Shown here one piece after another: positions 25,987 to 35,460 of a stretch of 64,000 nt of DNA (the first letter of the stretch is position 1; each line of letters begins with the position of its first letter). The stretch comes from Chitinophaga pinensis (lineage in GTDB: Bacteria > Bacteroidota > Bacteroidia > Chitinophagales > CAMDFR01): positions 1 to 64,000 of the forward strand of contig CAMBZT010000003.1 of NCBI GenBank assembly GCA_945872405.1, written 5' to 3'. The translations under genes and the position numbers were made by a program. The notes under the pieces are model-generated. The model worked only from the letters and a program-made list of their open reading frames with translations, had not been told where the DNA came from and did no database searches.

Positions 25987-27054
25987 CTAAGCTAAAGACA
26001 TTCCTTCTTTTGTAGCTTTATATTTATCTATCTGTTTATGCATCACTTTAAACCAAAGTGGCGGCACAAAGGCTAGCAACATCATGGCAGGATAGCCGGC
26101 TGGCATTTGTGGACTCGCATCAAAATGACGCAAGACTTGATACTTTCTATTCGCCATATAATGATGATCAGAATGTCGAGTTAATTCTAATAATAAAATT
26201 CTACCCAAGGTATGACTTGAATTCCACGAATGAATAGGCATGGTCTTTTCATAATAGGCACCGTCTACCATTTTTCTCTTTAAACCATAATGCTCGATAT
26301 AATTTACTGTCTCTAAAAACAAAAATCCCATGGTGGCTGCACCTAAATACAAAACCATTACTTGCCAACTAAAAACCAGAGCGATAGAAAGCAACATAGT
26401 CGCTTGAATGAACTGATAAATAAGCATTTCATTATGAATACCCCAAAAAGAAAGATTGGCTTTTTTAAGTCTGTCTGATTCTAATTTCCAGGAAGAAAAC
26501 CAACTATCTCTTACAGACCTCACATAAAAAGCATAGAGCGATTCGCCGTATCGGCTAGAAGCTGGATCATCGTCTGTAGATACATTTTTATGATGACCTC
26601 TATTATGTTCAATAAAAAAATGCATGTATTGAGTGGATGCTAAAAGAATTTTGCTAAACAATTGCTCATACCAAGTATTACGGTGACCCAATTCATGTGC
26701 GCCATTGATACCAAGAGATGCACAGGATAGACTGAAGGCAATCATCATTCCAATTTTTTCCCATAAAGGCATCAAATCTGTATCAATTCGAAACAAAAAA
26801 TAAATCATCATTGCCACTTGCGTTGGCACCAAGCTATATAAAAGGTAATCGTAGAAACGATCGTTCTTAATAATTTCTTCCTCTACTTTATCTAAATTTT
26901 TATTGGTGCCTGTAAATAGAAACTCCATCAAGGGAATGAGAAAAAATACATAGATGGGTGCTACAAAAACATAAATACCCCCAATATACATTGCTACAAA
27001 AATGATTATTGGTGTAACAAAAACAAGTAAATATTTTATTTTATTAGGACTCAT
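25987..27054 (-). CDS. AlkB-like membrane diiron hydroxylase (alkane/fatty acid monooxygenase family)
   Basis: 355 residues with about six membrane helices. The His boxes expected of AlkB-type alkane 1-monooxygenases are all present: HELGH (120-124), EHNRGHH (149-155), NYIEHYG (251-257) and RHSDHH (293-298), which together can bind two irons. The family inserts one oxygen into the terminal carbon of alkanes or fatty acids, needing rubredoxin and its reductase, neither of which is nearby. Substrate is not determinable; in Bacteroidota relatives often act on membrane lipids rather than alkanes. A TATATTTG -7 box lies at 27087-27094 (minus). Confidence 0.88.
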   Translation of the reverse strand: MSPNKIKYLLVFVTPIIIFVAMYIGGIYVFVAPIYVFFLIPLMEFLFTGTNKNLDKVEEEIIKNDRFYDYLLYSLVPTQVAMMIYFLFRIDTDLMPLWEKIGMMIAFSLSCASLGINGAHELGHRNTWYEQLFSKILLASTQYMHFFIEHNRGHHKNVSTDDDPASSRYGESLYAFYVRSVRDSWFSSWKLESDRLKKANLSFWGIHNEMLIYQFIQATMLLSIALVFSWQVMVLYLGAATMGFLFLETVNYIEHYGLKRKMVDGAYYEKTMPIHSWNSSHTLGRILLLELTRHSDHHYMANRKYQVLRHFDASPQMPAGYPAMMLLAFVPPLWFKVMHKQIDKYKATKEGMSLA

Positions 27055-27086
27055 AGTATAAGTACTTTTTTACTGATAGACTTAAG

Positions 27087-27094
27087 CAAATATA
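27087..27094 (-). promoter_or_regulatory. -7 box for the AlkB-like gene
   Basis: Minus strand reads TATATTTG, exact match to TAnnTTTG, 33 bp before the ATG at 27054. Confidence 0.55.
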
Positions 27095-27157
27095 CTAAAC
27101 TAATCTTAAAAAAATAGTTCATTAAGCAAGCAATAATGATGCTATGAAACCTACATT

Positions 27158-27258
27158 CGGGCAAGGATTGAAGCGCTATCCTTTTTTAGCTGGCTGTTTC
27201 CTAAAAAAGATAGAAGCGCAGAGCCTGTCAGCCCGCCAACACCTCGATAGATTCTCAA
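27158..27258 (+). repeat. Dispersed intergenic hairpin element, copy 2
   Basis: Outer arms CGGGC and GCCCG; inside, CGC-TATC-C-TTTTTT-AG faces CT-AAAAAA-GATA-GAA-GCG, with the A-A-G-G / C-C-T pair replacing copy 1's G-G-G / C-C-C. The unpaired loop is AG-CTGGCTGTTTC-CT. It also shares flanking sequence (GCCTtGAGAATC...ATCGAGG-like) with the composite copy at 13168-13430. On the minus strand it starts a few bases after the dnaJ stop at 27262. Confidence 0.7.
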
Positions 27259-27261
27259 GGC

Positions 27262-28146
27262 TTATAATTGTGCTATTTCGCTAAATAATTCCTTTTGTTT
27301 ATCAGTCAGATTCGTCGGTAACAGGACATTAAAAGTGATATACAAATCGCCGAATTGATCACTGCTTTTATACACTGGCAGCCCTTTCCCTTTCAGACGA
27401 GTTTTTGTACCGTTCTGAGTTTCTGGTTTTATTTTTAGCTTAATCACAGTACCAAAAATATCAATTGTTATTTCGCCACCAAGTAATGCAGTGTATAAAT
27501 TGAGATTTTCAGTCATCATCAAATCGTTTCCAATTCTCGTATACTTTGCATGAGGTTGAATAATATAGGTGATATACAAATCGCCAACAGGTCCACCATT
27601 CATTCCTTCTCCGCCATATTCTTTCAACTTTATAACCTGCCCGTCTTCGACTCCTGCTGGAATTGTAATTCGTATTTTTTTATTATTGACTGCAAAAGTT
27701 TTTTGCTGAGTAGTGTACACTTCTTCTAAGGTTAAGTTCATGCTTGATTGAATGTCCTGACCTTTATACTTTACCTGTCGGCTATTTCCACGACTTCCAC
27801 CGCCACCAAACATTGAAGAAAAGAAATCAGAGAAATCACCACCTTCAAAATCGCTTGTGTACGATTGTCCGCCTGGCGAATAGCTTTGTCTTTGCTGTTT
27901 GGCGCGATCGTAATGTTCTGCGTGTTGCCAATCCTTGCCATACTCATCGTACTTTTTACGTTTAACTGAGTCGCTAAGCACTTCATTTGCCTCATTGAGA
28001 TGTTGAAACTTTTTAGTCGCTCCTTTATCGTTGGGGTGAAGATCAGGATGGCTCTTTTTAGCAGCCTTTCTAAATGCTTTTTTGATATCATCTGTTGTCG
28101 CACTCTTATCAACCCCAAGTACTTTATAGTAATCTATAAATTCCAT
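27262..28146 (-). CDS. DnaJ-class co-chaperone (CbpA type)
   Basis: 294 residues. J domain 1-70 with the HPD motif in SHPDLHP, a Gly/Phe/Ser linker (about 85-125), and two beta-barrel C-terminal substrate domains (NLTLEEVYTTQQKTF; VEDGQVIKLKEYGGEGMNGGPVGDLYI; LYTALLGGEITIDIFG; KGKGLPVY). No zinc-finger domain, so it is a class B/CbpA protein rather than canonical DnaJ. It stimulates DnaK ATPase and hands over unfolded clients. Cytoplasmic. Transcribed alone; dnaK is not in the window. No exact -7 box was seen, only TAACTTTA upstream. Confidence 0.9.
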   Translation of the reverse strand: MEFIDYYKVLGVDKSATTDDIKKAFRKAAKKSHPDLHPNDKGATKKFQHLNEANEVLSDSVKRKKYDEYGKDWQHAEHYDRAKQQRQSYSPGGQSYTSDFEGGDFSDFFSSMFGGGGSRGNSRQVKYKGQDIQSSMNLTLEEVYTTQQKTFAVNNKKIRITIPAGVEDGQVIKLKEYGGEGMNGGPVGDLYITYIIQPHAKYTRIGNDLMMTENLNLYTALLGGEITIDIFGTVIKLKIKPETQNGTKTRLKGKGLPVYKSSDQFGDLYITFNVLLPTNLTDKQKELFSEIAQL

Positions 28147-28280
28147 TTGTAATGTAATATTTAGGTCATAAAGTTACGCTAGAATAGGAAGAATCGTGCA
28201 TTAAACATGAACTCTTTAGATCGTCTTAATAAAAGGACTTGTACAGGTATAATCCATCGATTTTAATCAAAGTTTATTCG

Positions 28281-28288
28281 TATTTTTG
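28281..28288 (+). promoter_or_regulatory. -7 box for dnaG
   Basis: TATTTTTG, exact TAnnTTTG match, 19 bp before the dnaG ATG. Confidence 0.55.
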
Positions 28289-28307
28289 AAGCTATTTCTA
28301 ATAAAAG

Positions 28308-30239
28308 ATGATTACACCAGCTACCATTCAAAAGATAAATGACGAAGCCCGAGTAGAAGATATCGTGGGTGAGTTTGTATCATTAAAGAAACGTGGTGTC
28401 AACCTAATTGGTAATTGTCCCTTCCACAATGAAAAGACACCCTCTTTTTATGTAAGTCCTACGAAAGGAATTTATAAATGCTTTGGTTGTGGTAAAGCTG
28501 GTGGACCTATCAATTTTTTGATGGAGAGTCAACAAATGACTTACGTTGAATCACTTCGTTATCTCGCAAACAGATATAATATTGAAGTTGAGGAAACAGA
28601 ATTGACTAATGAGGTTAAAGAACAGATCAATGCTAGGGAGTCCGTAATCATCGCCACCTCCTTTGCTCAAAAATTTTATACCGACTACTTATTAAATACT
28701 GAAGAAGGGAAGAATATTGGGCTCAGTTATTTTAAGGAAAGAGGTTTTACCGAAAAGACGATTGAAAAATTTCAGTTAGGATTTGCACCCACTCAAAGAG
28801 ATGCATTCACCAAACATGCTATTGCTAATGGTTTTCAGATTGAAGTTTTAAAGAAGGCATGTTTGACTTCAAAAGGGGAACACAGCACTTACGATTTCTT
28901 TTATGATCGTGTTATGTTTCCTATTCATGATGTGAGCGGCCGTGTTATTGCCTTTGGCGGTCGAACACTAAGAAGTGATAAAACTTTACCCAAATATATC
29001 AACACGGCAGAGAGTGAAGCCTACGAAAAGAGTAAAGTCTTGTATGGCATAAGTTTTGCTAAACATTCCATCAGAAAAGAAGATACTTGTTTTTTGTGTG
29101 AAGGTTATACCGATGTTATCTCATTACATCAGGCAGGTGTTGAAAATACAGTCTCCTCCTCAGGCACGGCACTCACGCCAGACCAGATTAAGTTAATAAA
29201 GCGATTTACAGACAATGTAACCATTCTCTATGATGGAGATGCAGCTGGTATAAAAGCAGCCTTACGAGGGGTAGATTTAGCTATTGAAGGTGGACTAAAC
29301 GTTAGACTGGTATTGCTTCCTGATGGAGAAGACCCCGATTCTTTTGTACAAAAACTAGGTGAGGTTGCTTTTAGAGAATTCATCAAAAAAAATCAGAAGG
29401 ATTTTATACTTTTTAAGACAACCTTATTTTTTGATGAAGCAAAGGATGATCCCATAAAGAGGGCAGAGTTAACGCGCGATATTATATCGACAATTGCTAA
29501 GATTCAAGAACCATTGAAGCGGAATGAATACATCAAAGAATGTAGTAGAATCATGGATGTGCGAGAGCAATTACTACTAAGTGAGGTCAATAAAATACTG
29601 CGCAAATACTGGAAAGAAGAAGGAAAAGGAATGCCTGTTTCAGATGTCGCACCTCCGATATCAAAAGAAGAAGAACTTCAACATGTTCAACAATTTAGAG
29701 TCAGTAACAAAAAACACGAGGAGCTAGAAAAAAACATTATTAGGGTATTAGCTGAGTACGGCCCCATGGAATATGAAGAAGGAAAGAGTGTCACTCAGGA
29801 GGTGCTAGAAAATTTGGAGTCAGAATATTTTGAAAATGAGGACCACAAAACTTATTTCAACTTTATGCTAGATAACTTTAACAAGGGATTGCTTCCAACA
29901 ACAGAGGAACTCATCAATAGTGAAGAGAACAGAATTAAAAATATGACAATTCATATTTTCTATCAACCCTATGATATCAGTCCTAATTGGGAAGTTAAGC
30001 ATGATATACAGCTTCCTCAAAAATCTAATTATTTTTTAAAAGATGTAAAGCAGTCGCTAGCCTTATTCAAAATTGAGTATTTGAATAAACAGATTTCTAT
30101 TATTCAAGAAAAATTGAAGGATAGAACTGATATAGAGGAAGAGAAGAAAAATTCTAGAACTTTCATGAAGATGCACAATGAAAAACAAGAACTCTCAAAA
30201 ATAGTTGGTACTGTTGTTCATGCTAAAAACAATCGCTAA
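28308..30239 (+). CDS. dnaG: DNA primase
   Basis: 643 residues, standard size. Synthesises RNA primers for replication with DnaB. CHC2 zinc finger C37-P-F-H40 ... C58-F-G-C61, followed by a Toprim core (LCEGYTDVISLHQAG; TILYDGDAAGIKAAL; LLPDGEDPDSF) with the metal-binding Glu and Asp residues, and a C-terminal helical DnaB-interaction region. ERGFTEKTIEKFQLGFAP and DRVMFPIHD match the N-terminal core. Monocistronic; its stop is 8 bp from the stop of the convergent phosphopantetheinyl transferase gene. Confidence 0.96.
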   Translation: MITPATIQKINDEARVEDIVGEFVSLKKRGVNLIGNCPFHNEKTPSFYVSPTKGIYKCFGCGKAGGPINFLMESQQMTYVESLRYLANRYNIEVEETELTNEVKEQINARESVIIATSFAQKFYTDYLLNTEEGKNIGLSYFKERGFTEKTIEKFQLGFAPTQRDAFTKHAIANGFQIEVLKKACLTSKGEHSTYDFFYDRVMFPIHDVSGRVIAFGGRTLRSDKTLPKYINTAESEAYEKSKVLYGISFAKHSIRKEDTCFLCEGYTDVISLHQAGVENTVSSSGTALTPDQIKLIKRFTDNVTILYDGDAAGIKAALRGVDLAIEGGLNVRLVLLPDGEDPDSFVQKLGEVAFREFIKKNQKDFILFKTTLFFDEAKDDPIKRAELTRDIISTIAKIQEPLKRNEYIKECSRIMDVREQLLLSEVNKILRKYWKEEGKGMPVSDVAPPISKEEELQHVQQFRVSNKKHEELEKNIIRVLAEYGPMEYEEGKSVTQEVLENLESEYFENEDHKTYFNFMLDNFNKGLLPTTEELINSEENRIKNMTIHIFYQPYDISPNWEVKHDIQLPQKSNYFLKDVKQSLALFKIEYLNKQISIIQEKLKDRTDIEEEKKNSRTFMKMHNEKQELSKIVGTVVHAKNNR

Positions 30240-30247
30240 TCGCTATA

Positions 30248-30889
30248 CTAAGTGGTATCTTCGACATAAGTAAGCACATGATCTTCAATCAGTCTGTAGT
30301 TTATCACTAGAATTTTCAAAAAATTATCCTTAGCGATTTTGCCATAAATAATCCCTTCTTTTTCAAGAGTGAATGGTTCCAATTTAATGTGCTCTATAAA
30401 ATCAAGTTTTTTGTTCCCATACAATTTATAAAGACTTTCTTTGGCACTCCAAATCGTAATTAAATAAGCTACCTCGTTTTCTTCAGTCATCAACTCCATC
30501 TCATAGGCTGTAGTAAATTTATGGGCTACCCTTTTTACTTTCTCTTTTATATGCTCCACATCAACACCCACCCTATAGTATGGATTGGCCATAGCAGCTG
30601 TAATTTCATTGGTGTGGCTTAAGGATAAGTGAAGTTCACTACCATTGATAAATGGTTTACCCAATTCATTTTTTTGCAGGTCAACGACTTCGTCAGTTTT
30701 CAATATTTGCTTTAGTGCATGCCTACTCGCATACCATTGTAACTTTCTCTTCTCCACCAAAAACTTGTCTAACTCAGCATAGTCATAGCTTGTCAACTTC
30801 AATCGTTCCAAGTAATAGTTAACATCTTCTTCAATCTTCCATAAGATAATATGCGATTTATTTTCTGTATAAATATCAATTAGCTTCAT
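30248..30889 (-). CDS. 4'-phosphopantetheinyl transferase family protein
   Basis: 213 residues. Transfers 4'-phosphopantetheine from CoA to a Ser of a carrier protein. The two signature motifs are present: GVDVE (108-112, metal-binding Asp110 and Glu112) and WSAKESLYK (147-155). Sfp/HetI size class, larger than AcpS, so it could activate fatty acid ACP or another carrier protein; no synthase genes are near. Third gene in the mazG - kinase - transferase string (18 bp after the kinase). Cytoplasmic. Confidence 0.92.
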   Translation of the reverse strand: MKLIDIYTENKSHIILWKIEEDVNYYLERLKLTSYDYAELDKFLVEKRKLQWYASRHALKQILKTDEVVDLQKNELGKPFINGSELHLSLSHTNEITAAMANPYYRVGVDVEHIKEKVKRVAHKFTTAYEMELMTEENEVAYLITIWSAKESLYKLYGNKKLDFIEHIKLEPFTLEKEGIIYGKIAKDNFLKILVINYRLIEDHVLTYVEDTT

Positions 30890-30907
30890 TCTTCTCTTTC
30901 ATTTTTC

Positions 30908-33900
30908 TTATGGTCGATAAATTGGCATGGTCACATAAAAAGTAGTGCCGATATTCAGCTCAGATTCAAACCAAATTTGACCGTTTGCACCTTCAATAAT
31001 TTGCTTTGCTATGGCAAGACCTAATCCAGAACCTGAATTTTTTGTTGTGAAATTAGGCACAAAAACATTGTCTTTTACATCCGCAGGAATACCAACACCA
31101 TTATCTTTTACAATGATCTTAACCATATCATTTTCTTCAAGAATAGTGATATCAATAATGCAAGTTCTAAGATTAGAGTTGGCTTGTGTGGCATTTTTTA
31201 TGATATTATTAAACACACTTATCATTTGATTTTTGTCTGCGAAAATATAGAGCGGCGATACTTGGCAGTGATAATTAATCTTGACATCCTCTTGATCATT
31301 AAAAAGATCAATAATAGATTTAATATAGTGTTCTATATTAATAACCTCGTTATTAGCACTAGGCATTTGTGCAAAGCTCGAGAATGCTGTCGCAATCTCA
31401 GATAAATTATCAATTTGTTCTATCAGCGTATCAGACATTCGTTGTGTCAATTCCTTGGTGTTTGGATTTTCCTCAAGTAAGGAACGTTGCAGATACTGAA
31501 TACTCAGCTTCATAGGTGTCAATGGGTTTTTAATTTCATGAGCAATTTGTTTGGCCATCTCTCTCCATGCTCCTTCCCTCTCTGACTTTGCTAAACTTGA
31601 TGCTGAATCTTCGAGTTTAACAATCATTTTATTGTATTCTTTTACTAAAAGACCTATCTCATCATCACGCTTCCAGACAATGGTTTCATTTCTTTTTCCA
31701 AGCACTACCTTTCTAAGTCGCTCCCCAATTTCAGCTAATGGTTTTGTAAGTGAATTAGCGATGAAGAGACCAAGGAGTCCGGTAATGAGTAAGAGTGGTA
31801 CATACACATTCACTAAAGCAATGATAAATCTTGAAATATTTTCTTTTAGATATTGAGCTTGTCCAAAAAAAGGAATATTGATATACCCAATTATTTGACC
31901 GTCTGCATTACTAATTGGAAGATAGGTCGAAATATAATCAAGCTTTCCAATACTCTCCTTCTGTATAACCTGATTGGTTTTATTAGACAAAAGATTATCA
32001 AATGCAATTGGATTAATTTTGTATGAGAGAAGCCCTTTTTCGAATATGGATAATTGGGAAGTAACAATCATATTCCCTTCCTTATCATAGATATTAATAT
32101 CAATTTGCTCATTATCTGCTAAAGCTGGGATATCATACAATAGCTTTTCCTTAATAAAACTGACGTCAGTTACAGAGTCTCCATTTCTGAGGTCATCTTG
32201 AATTTCGTTTTGTATCTTTTTTGAACGAGAAGAAATCGTATCCAAATTATCCTCGTTGTATTGATGCGTAAAATAGATAGTGGTGATAATGGCCACAGCA
32301 AAAAATGAGAATGCTAAAAGACTCATCAAAGTATAACTTATTCTATCATGAAATGGAATCGTAATCTTTTTATACTTATTATCCTTTAAGTTCGCCATCA
32401 ACCACTTTACCATGTTCACAAGATTGAGCAGAATGATAAAAAGAATGGCTAAGCTGAATAAGTAAGAATAGGTGGTTACATTTTGTATGATCGTTCTTTT
32501 GGGAATAGAAAGGACAATACTCTTTGAAAGATTAGGCTTATAACTTAAAATAAAACTTTCGCTTTGCTGCTCCCAGGAGAATGAGTCCACAGGCAGATTA
32601 AACAAAGCATTCTCGACCTTTCTAAACAATATACTTCCTCTAGACTTCAGAATTTTATTATTATTGTATACCACATAATTTCCATTCTTTAAATCATCTA
32701 TTTTCTGAAGTCCTTTCGCAAGTAATAACTCTGGATATACATTGGTGATATCTTTTGAACGAGCTCTTAGTGTTATAACAAAATTACCTGCCAAGGAAGT
32801 ATCTACATAAACTGGAATAATAGAACTATAATAATTTTGTGTAGGATCCTGTATGTATCTTAAATAGATATCGGAAGTTTCAAAACCGTATTTACTGATA
32901 ATACTTTGATAATTGCTTAAGCTTGCAGTATCATTTTCTATAATAGAATTTCCGTACTTATCAAAAGAGTGTATCTCAATATTAAATTTATTCAAATATC
33001 CTTTAAAGTAAATTTGTCGAATCCGATCGATTACTGTTTTCGGATTTAAGTTATGATTTAAAAATGTGGATTTCACATAGGCATCATCTGTTATTCGACA
33101 ATGAATATCTGTAAATGAGAACTCTGCGACATAATCTCTATCATCTGAAAGCTTTTGTGCAACAATCTCCGCATTAAGTTTTGATTTTTCAATCAAAAGT
33201 TCATTCAGGTAAAAAACCACAAGCAAAGAGAAAAGCGCAATATTAATGATATTCGAAAATGTCTTGGGGAAGATGGATGAAGAGCGACTGTTATACCAAA
33301 GAAGACACATCCAACAGAAAGTCCAACAGGCTGGAAAGTAGTAAATGCTTGAAAATTGACTCCAAAATAGGAAGACAAAAAAAAGAAAAACACACAATAG
33401 ATTCAACAGTAAAAACCATGAAGTTCTTCCTTTGAATAAGGAAAGAGAAAACCTGAACAACTTAACGGATATAAAATAATAGATAAGGAGCAATAAAAAG
33501 ATCAAAAAGAAACTAAGAAAACTAACATAATCTAATGAAAAAAGATTATTTAACTCGAAAGAAATAACTGAATCAATAACAAGACTTTGTATTGTTTTAA
33601 AAATTGGAATCTGAAGAAAATAGATCAAGAGGTAAAAGATCAATATCAGAACTGCCGAAAATAGTTTTGCCGATTTGAAAATTTCTTTTTTTACATTTTT
33701 GAATACATAATAAACCAACAATAGAATAATTGACAAGTTGATTCCCATGATGCCGAGTGATGGCAAAAAGATAGAGGAGGCAAAGTATGCAGGATCAAAA
33801 GGGATTGTAGATTGTAGATATGGAAGGAAATTGATGCTAAAGAAAAGAAATCTCAAACAGAGTAGCGAAAGCACTAAAAAAGATAAAGAGCCCATCAATG

Positions 33901-34594
33901 AATATGTCTGATGAAGCAGCACTGCAATCGAATACAACAAATAAAAGAGAAGGAAGTAAATTAAGAAATCTATGAATACAAAAAATAAATTTTGTGGAAT
34001 CACCATCGTATCTGTGATAGGAAGAAGAGAAAAAAGGAAATCCCCACTTTCACCATGTAGGCTTCTATAGTCATTGGTATCTTGATTCGATACAGTTAAG
34101 TCATTGGCAATATTCTCAACTGCAAAATGATTCACTAAGTAAGCGTTTCTGATATCATAAATAAATTTTATTGGAATTATGAAAAGGATATAATTATCCT
34201 TCTCTTTTGAGACCTTGTAGATATCTGCCCAATAATTTTTTAAACGAACCAAGTTACTACCTTCTCTTAGAGATGAGGTATTCGTCGGAAGGGAAAGATT
34301 ATTACTTGACCAATAGGAAAGTTCATCCTGTTGATAAACCAGAATTGTAAAGTCATTTTCTTTTCGAAAATCATTAAATACGATATCACTTTGTTCAAAG
34401 TCTGCTTTAAACAATGGATCAGAAATAGTTTTGATTGCATTTGCCTCGCTTCTGAGAATATAGGATTGAACTTTTCGAAGGTCTTGCTTTGTTGAGTCTA
34501 TGACTTCATTATGATACTTAAGATGAGTAATAACTAGTAAGCCAACTATCAAAAGACTTATGGAAAGTAATTTTCGTAATTGAAACTTTGTCAT
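30908..34594 (-). CDS. Very large NtrY-like sensor histidine kinase
   Basis: 1228 residues. N-terminal membrane segment (about 10-25) with a sensor region to about 180, a cluster of roughly eight membrane helices (about 190-480), a second extracytoplasmic region (490-700), helices near 715 and 765, a third loop (790-930), a helix near 940, then HAMP (about 957-1010), a DHp helix with His1019 in AHEIKNPL, and a HATPase domain: N-box NNIIKNATQAN (1129-1139), G1 DNGVG (near 1164), G2 GSGLGLAI (1188-1195). It is therefore a catalytically complete kinase. No response regulator is adjacent. It overlaps mazG by 4 nt (ATGA), so translation is probably coupled. Ligand unknown. Confidence 0.9.
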   Translation of the reverse strand: MTKFQLRKLLSISLLIVGLLVITHLKYHNEVIDSTKQDLRKVQSYILRSEANAIKTISDPLFKADFEQSDIVFNDFRKENDFTILVYQQDELSYWSSNNLSLPTNTSSLREGSNLVRLKNYWADIYKVSKEKDNYILFIIPIKFIYDIRNAYLVNHFAVENIANDLTVSNQDTNDYRSLHGESGDFLFSLLPITDTMVIPQNLFFVFIDFLIYFLLFYLLYSIAVLLHQTYSLMGSLSFLVLSLLCLRFLFFSINFLPYLQSTIPFDPAYFASSIFLPSLGIMGINLSIILLLVYYVFKNVKKEIFKSAKLFSAVLILIFYLLIYFLQIPIFKTIQSLVIDSVISFELNNLFSLDYVSFLSFFLIFLLLLIYYFISVKLFRFSLSLFKGRTSWFLLLNLLCVFLFFVFLFWSQFSSIYYFPACWTFCWMCLLWYNSRSSSIFPKTFSNIINIALFSLLVVFYLNELLIEKSKLNAEIVAQKLSDDRDYVAEFSFTDIHCRITDDAYVKSTFLNHNLNPKTVIDRIRQIYFKGYLNKFNIEIHSFDKYGNSIIENDTASLSNYQSIISKYGFETSDIYLRYIQDPTQNYYSSIIPVYVDTSLAGNFVITLRARSKDITNVYPELLLAKGLQKIDDLKNGNYVVYNNNKILKSRGSILFRKVENALFNLPVDSFSWEQQSESFILSYKPNLSKSIVLSIPKRTIIQNVTTYSYLFSLAILFIILLNLVNMVKWLMANLKDNKYKKITIPFHDRISYTLMSLLAFSFFAVAIITTIYFTHQYNEDNLDTISSRSKKIQNEIQDDLRNGDSVTDVSFIKEKLLYDIPALADNEQIDINIYDKEGNMIVTSQLSIFEKGLLSYKINPIAFDNLLSNKTNQVIQKESIGKLDYISTYLPISNADGQIIGYINIPFFGQAQYLKENISRFIIALVNVYVPLLLITGLLGLFIANSLTKPLAEIGERLRKVVLGKRNETIVWKRDDEIGLLVKEYNKMIVKLEDSASSLAKSEREGAWREMAKQIAHEIKNPLTPMKLSIQYLQRSLLEENPNTKELTQRMSDTLIEQIDNLSEIATAFSSFAQMPSANNEVINIEHYIKSIIDLFNDQEDVKINYHCQVSPLYIFADKNQMISVFNNIIKNATQANSNLRTCIIDITILEENDMVKIIVKDNGVGIPADVKDNVFVPNFTTKNSGSGLGLAIAKQIIEGANGQIWFESELNIGTTFYVTMPIYRP

Positions 34595-35370
34595 TTAGAC
34601 AGTAGTTTAGCTTCATTCCAATACTTATCCATCACTTCTAAACTCATTTCATCGATAGGCAAGTTCAACTCTTTTGCTTTCTCTTCAATGTATTGAAATC
34701 GGGAAATAAATTTTCTATTACATTTTTCCAATGCAGTGTCTGGGTCAATCTTTAAAAATCTAGAATAATTAACTAGAGAAAACAAGAGGTCTCCAAATTC
34801 TTCTTCTATAGCAATCTCATTCTTCGCTTCCACAGCTTCCTTCAATTCTTCTAATTCTTCCTCCACTTTATTCCAGACATCAGCAATATTCTCCCACTCG
34901 AATCCAACCTGCTTTGCCTTTTCTTGAATCCTAAATGCTTTGGTAATAGATGGTAAACTTTGTGGGACTCCTCCTAAAACTGAAGTTCGACCTTCCTTTA
35001 GTTTCAATTGCTCCCAGTTTTTCTTCACTGCCTCTTCAGTAACAGCAACTGTATCTCCGTATATATGTGGATGTCTATAAATCAATTTCTGGCAGATTGC
35101 ATTTAAAACGGATTCAATATTAAAAGCGTTTGTCTCTGAACCAATTTTTGCATAAAAAATAATATGCAATAAAATATCTCCCAATTCTTCTTTAATTTCT
35201 TTGGAGTCATTCTTTATGATAGCATCACTTAGCTCATATACTTCTTCGATGGTTAATTGTCGCAACGTTTCATTAGTTTGCTTCATATCCCAAGGACACT
35301 TTTCTCTCAATTCATCCATGATGTTTAGCAATTGGCTAAAGGCAACTAATCTGCTATCTAAGGTCATCAT
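34591..35370 (-). CDS. mazG: Nucleoside triphosphate pyrophosphohydrolase
   Basis: 259 residues, usual two-domain MazG. Hydrolyses all canonical (d)NTPs to NMP and PPi. First domain: LTIEEVYELSDAI and EELGDILLHIIF supply the E-x-x-E and E-x-x-D magnesium residues; second domain: EEELEELKEAV and EEEFGDLLFSLVNYSR. CPWDMKQTNETL is the typical start. It may clear non-canonical or excess nucleotides. Located first in the operon mazG - kinase - phosphopantetheinyl transferase; TAGCTTTA upstream is a one-mismatch -7 box. Start could be M1 or M2. Confidence 0.95.
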   Translation of the reverse strand: MMTLDSRLVAFSQLLNIMDELREKCPWDMKQTNETLRQLTIEEVYELSDAIIKNDSKEIKEELGDILLHIIFYAKIGSETNAFNIESVLNAICQKLIYRHPHIYGDTVAVTEEAVKKNWEQLKLKEGRTSVLGGVPQSLPSITKAFRIQEKAKQVGFEWENIADVWNKVEEELEELKEAVEAKNEIAIEEEFGDLLFSLVNYSRFLKIDPDTALEKCNRKFISRFQYIEEKAKELNLPIDEMSLEVMDKYWNEAKLLSK

Positions 35371-35404
35371 ATTAATTTATGGTTATAAAGCTACATAAAA
35401 AAAT

Positions 35405-35430
35405 AAAACCTCCCAATTGTGGGAGGTTTT
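35405..35430. terminator. Hairpin terminator between the small Lys/Ala gene and mazG
   Basis: AAAACCTCCC and GGGAGGTTTT form a perfect 10-bp stem with loop AATTGT, flanked by A and T runs on both sides, so it would end transcription in either direction. It follows the small gene on the minus strand. Confidence 0.85.
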
Positions 35431-35438
35431 ATTTTTGT

Positions 35439-35460
35439 AAAATAAGCAATGCTTATTTTT
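35439..35460. repeat. Palindrome over the stop codon of the Lys/Ala mini-gene
   Basis: AAAATAAGC and GCTTATTTT pair around loop AAT, a 9-bp stem that includes the stop codon of the minus-strand mini-gene (35453-35455). It is 9 bp from the main terminator hairpin. Confidence 0.45.
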
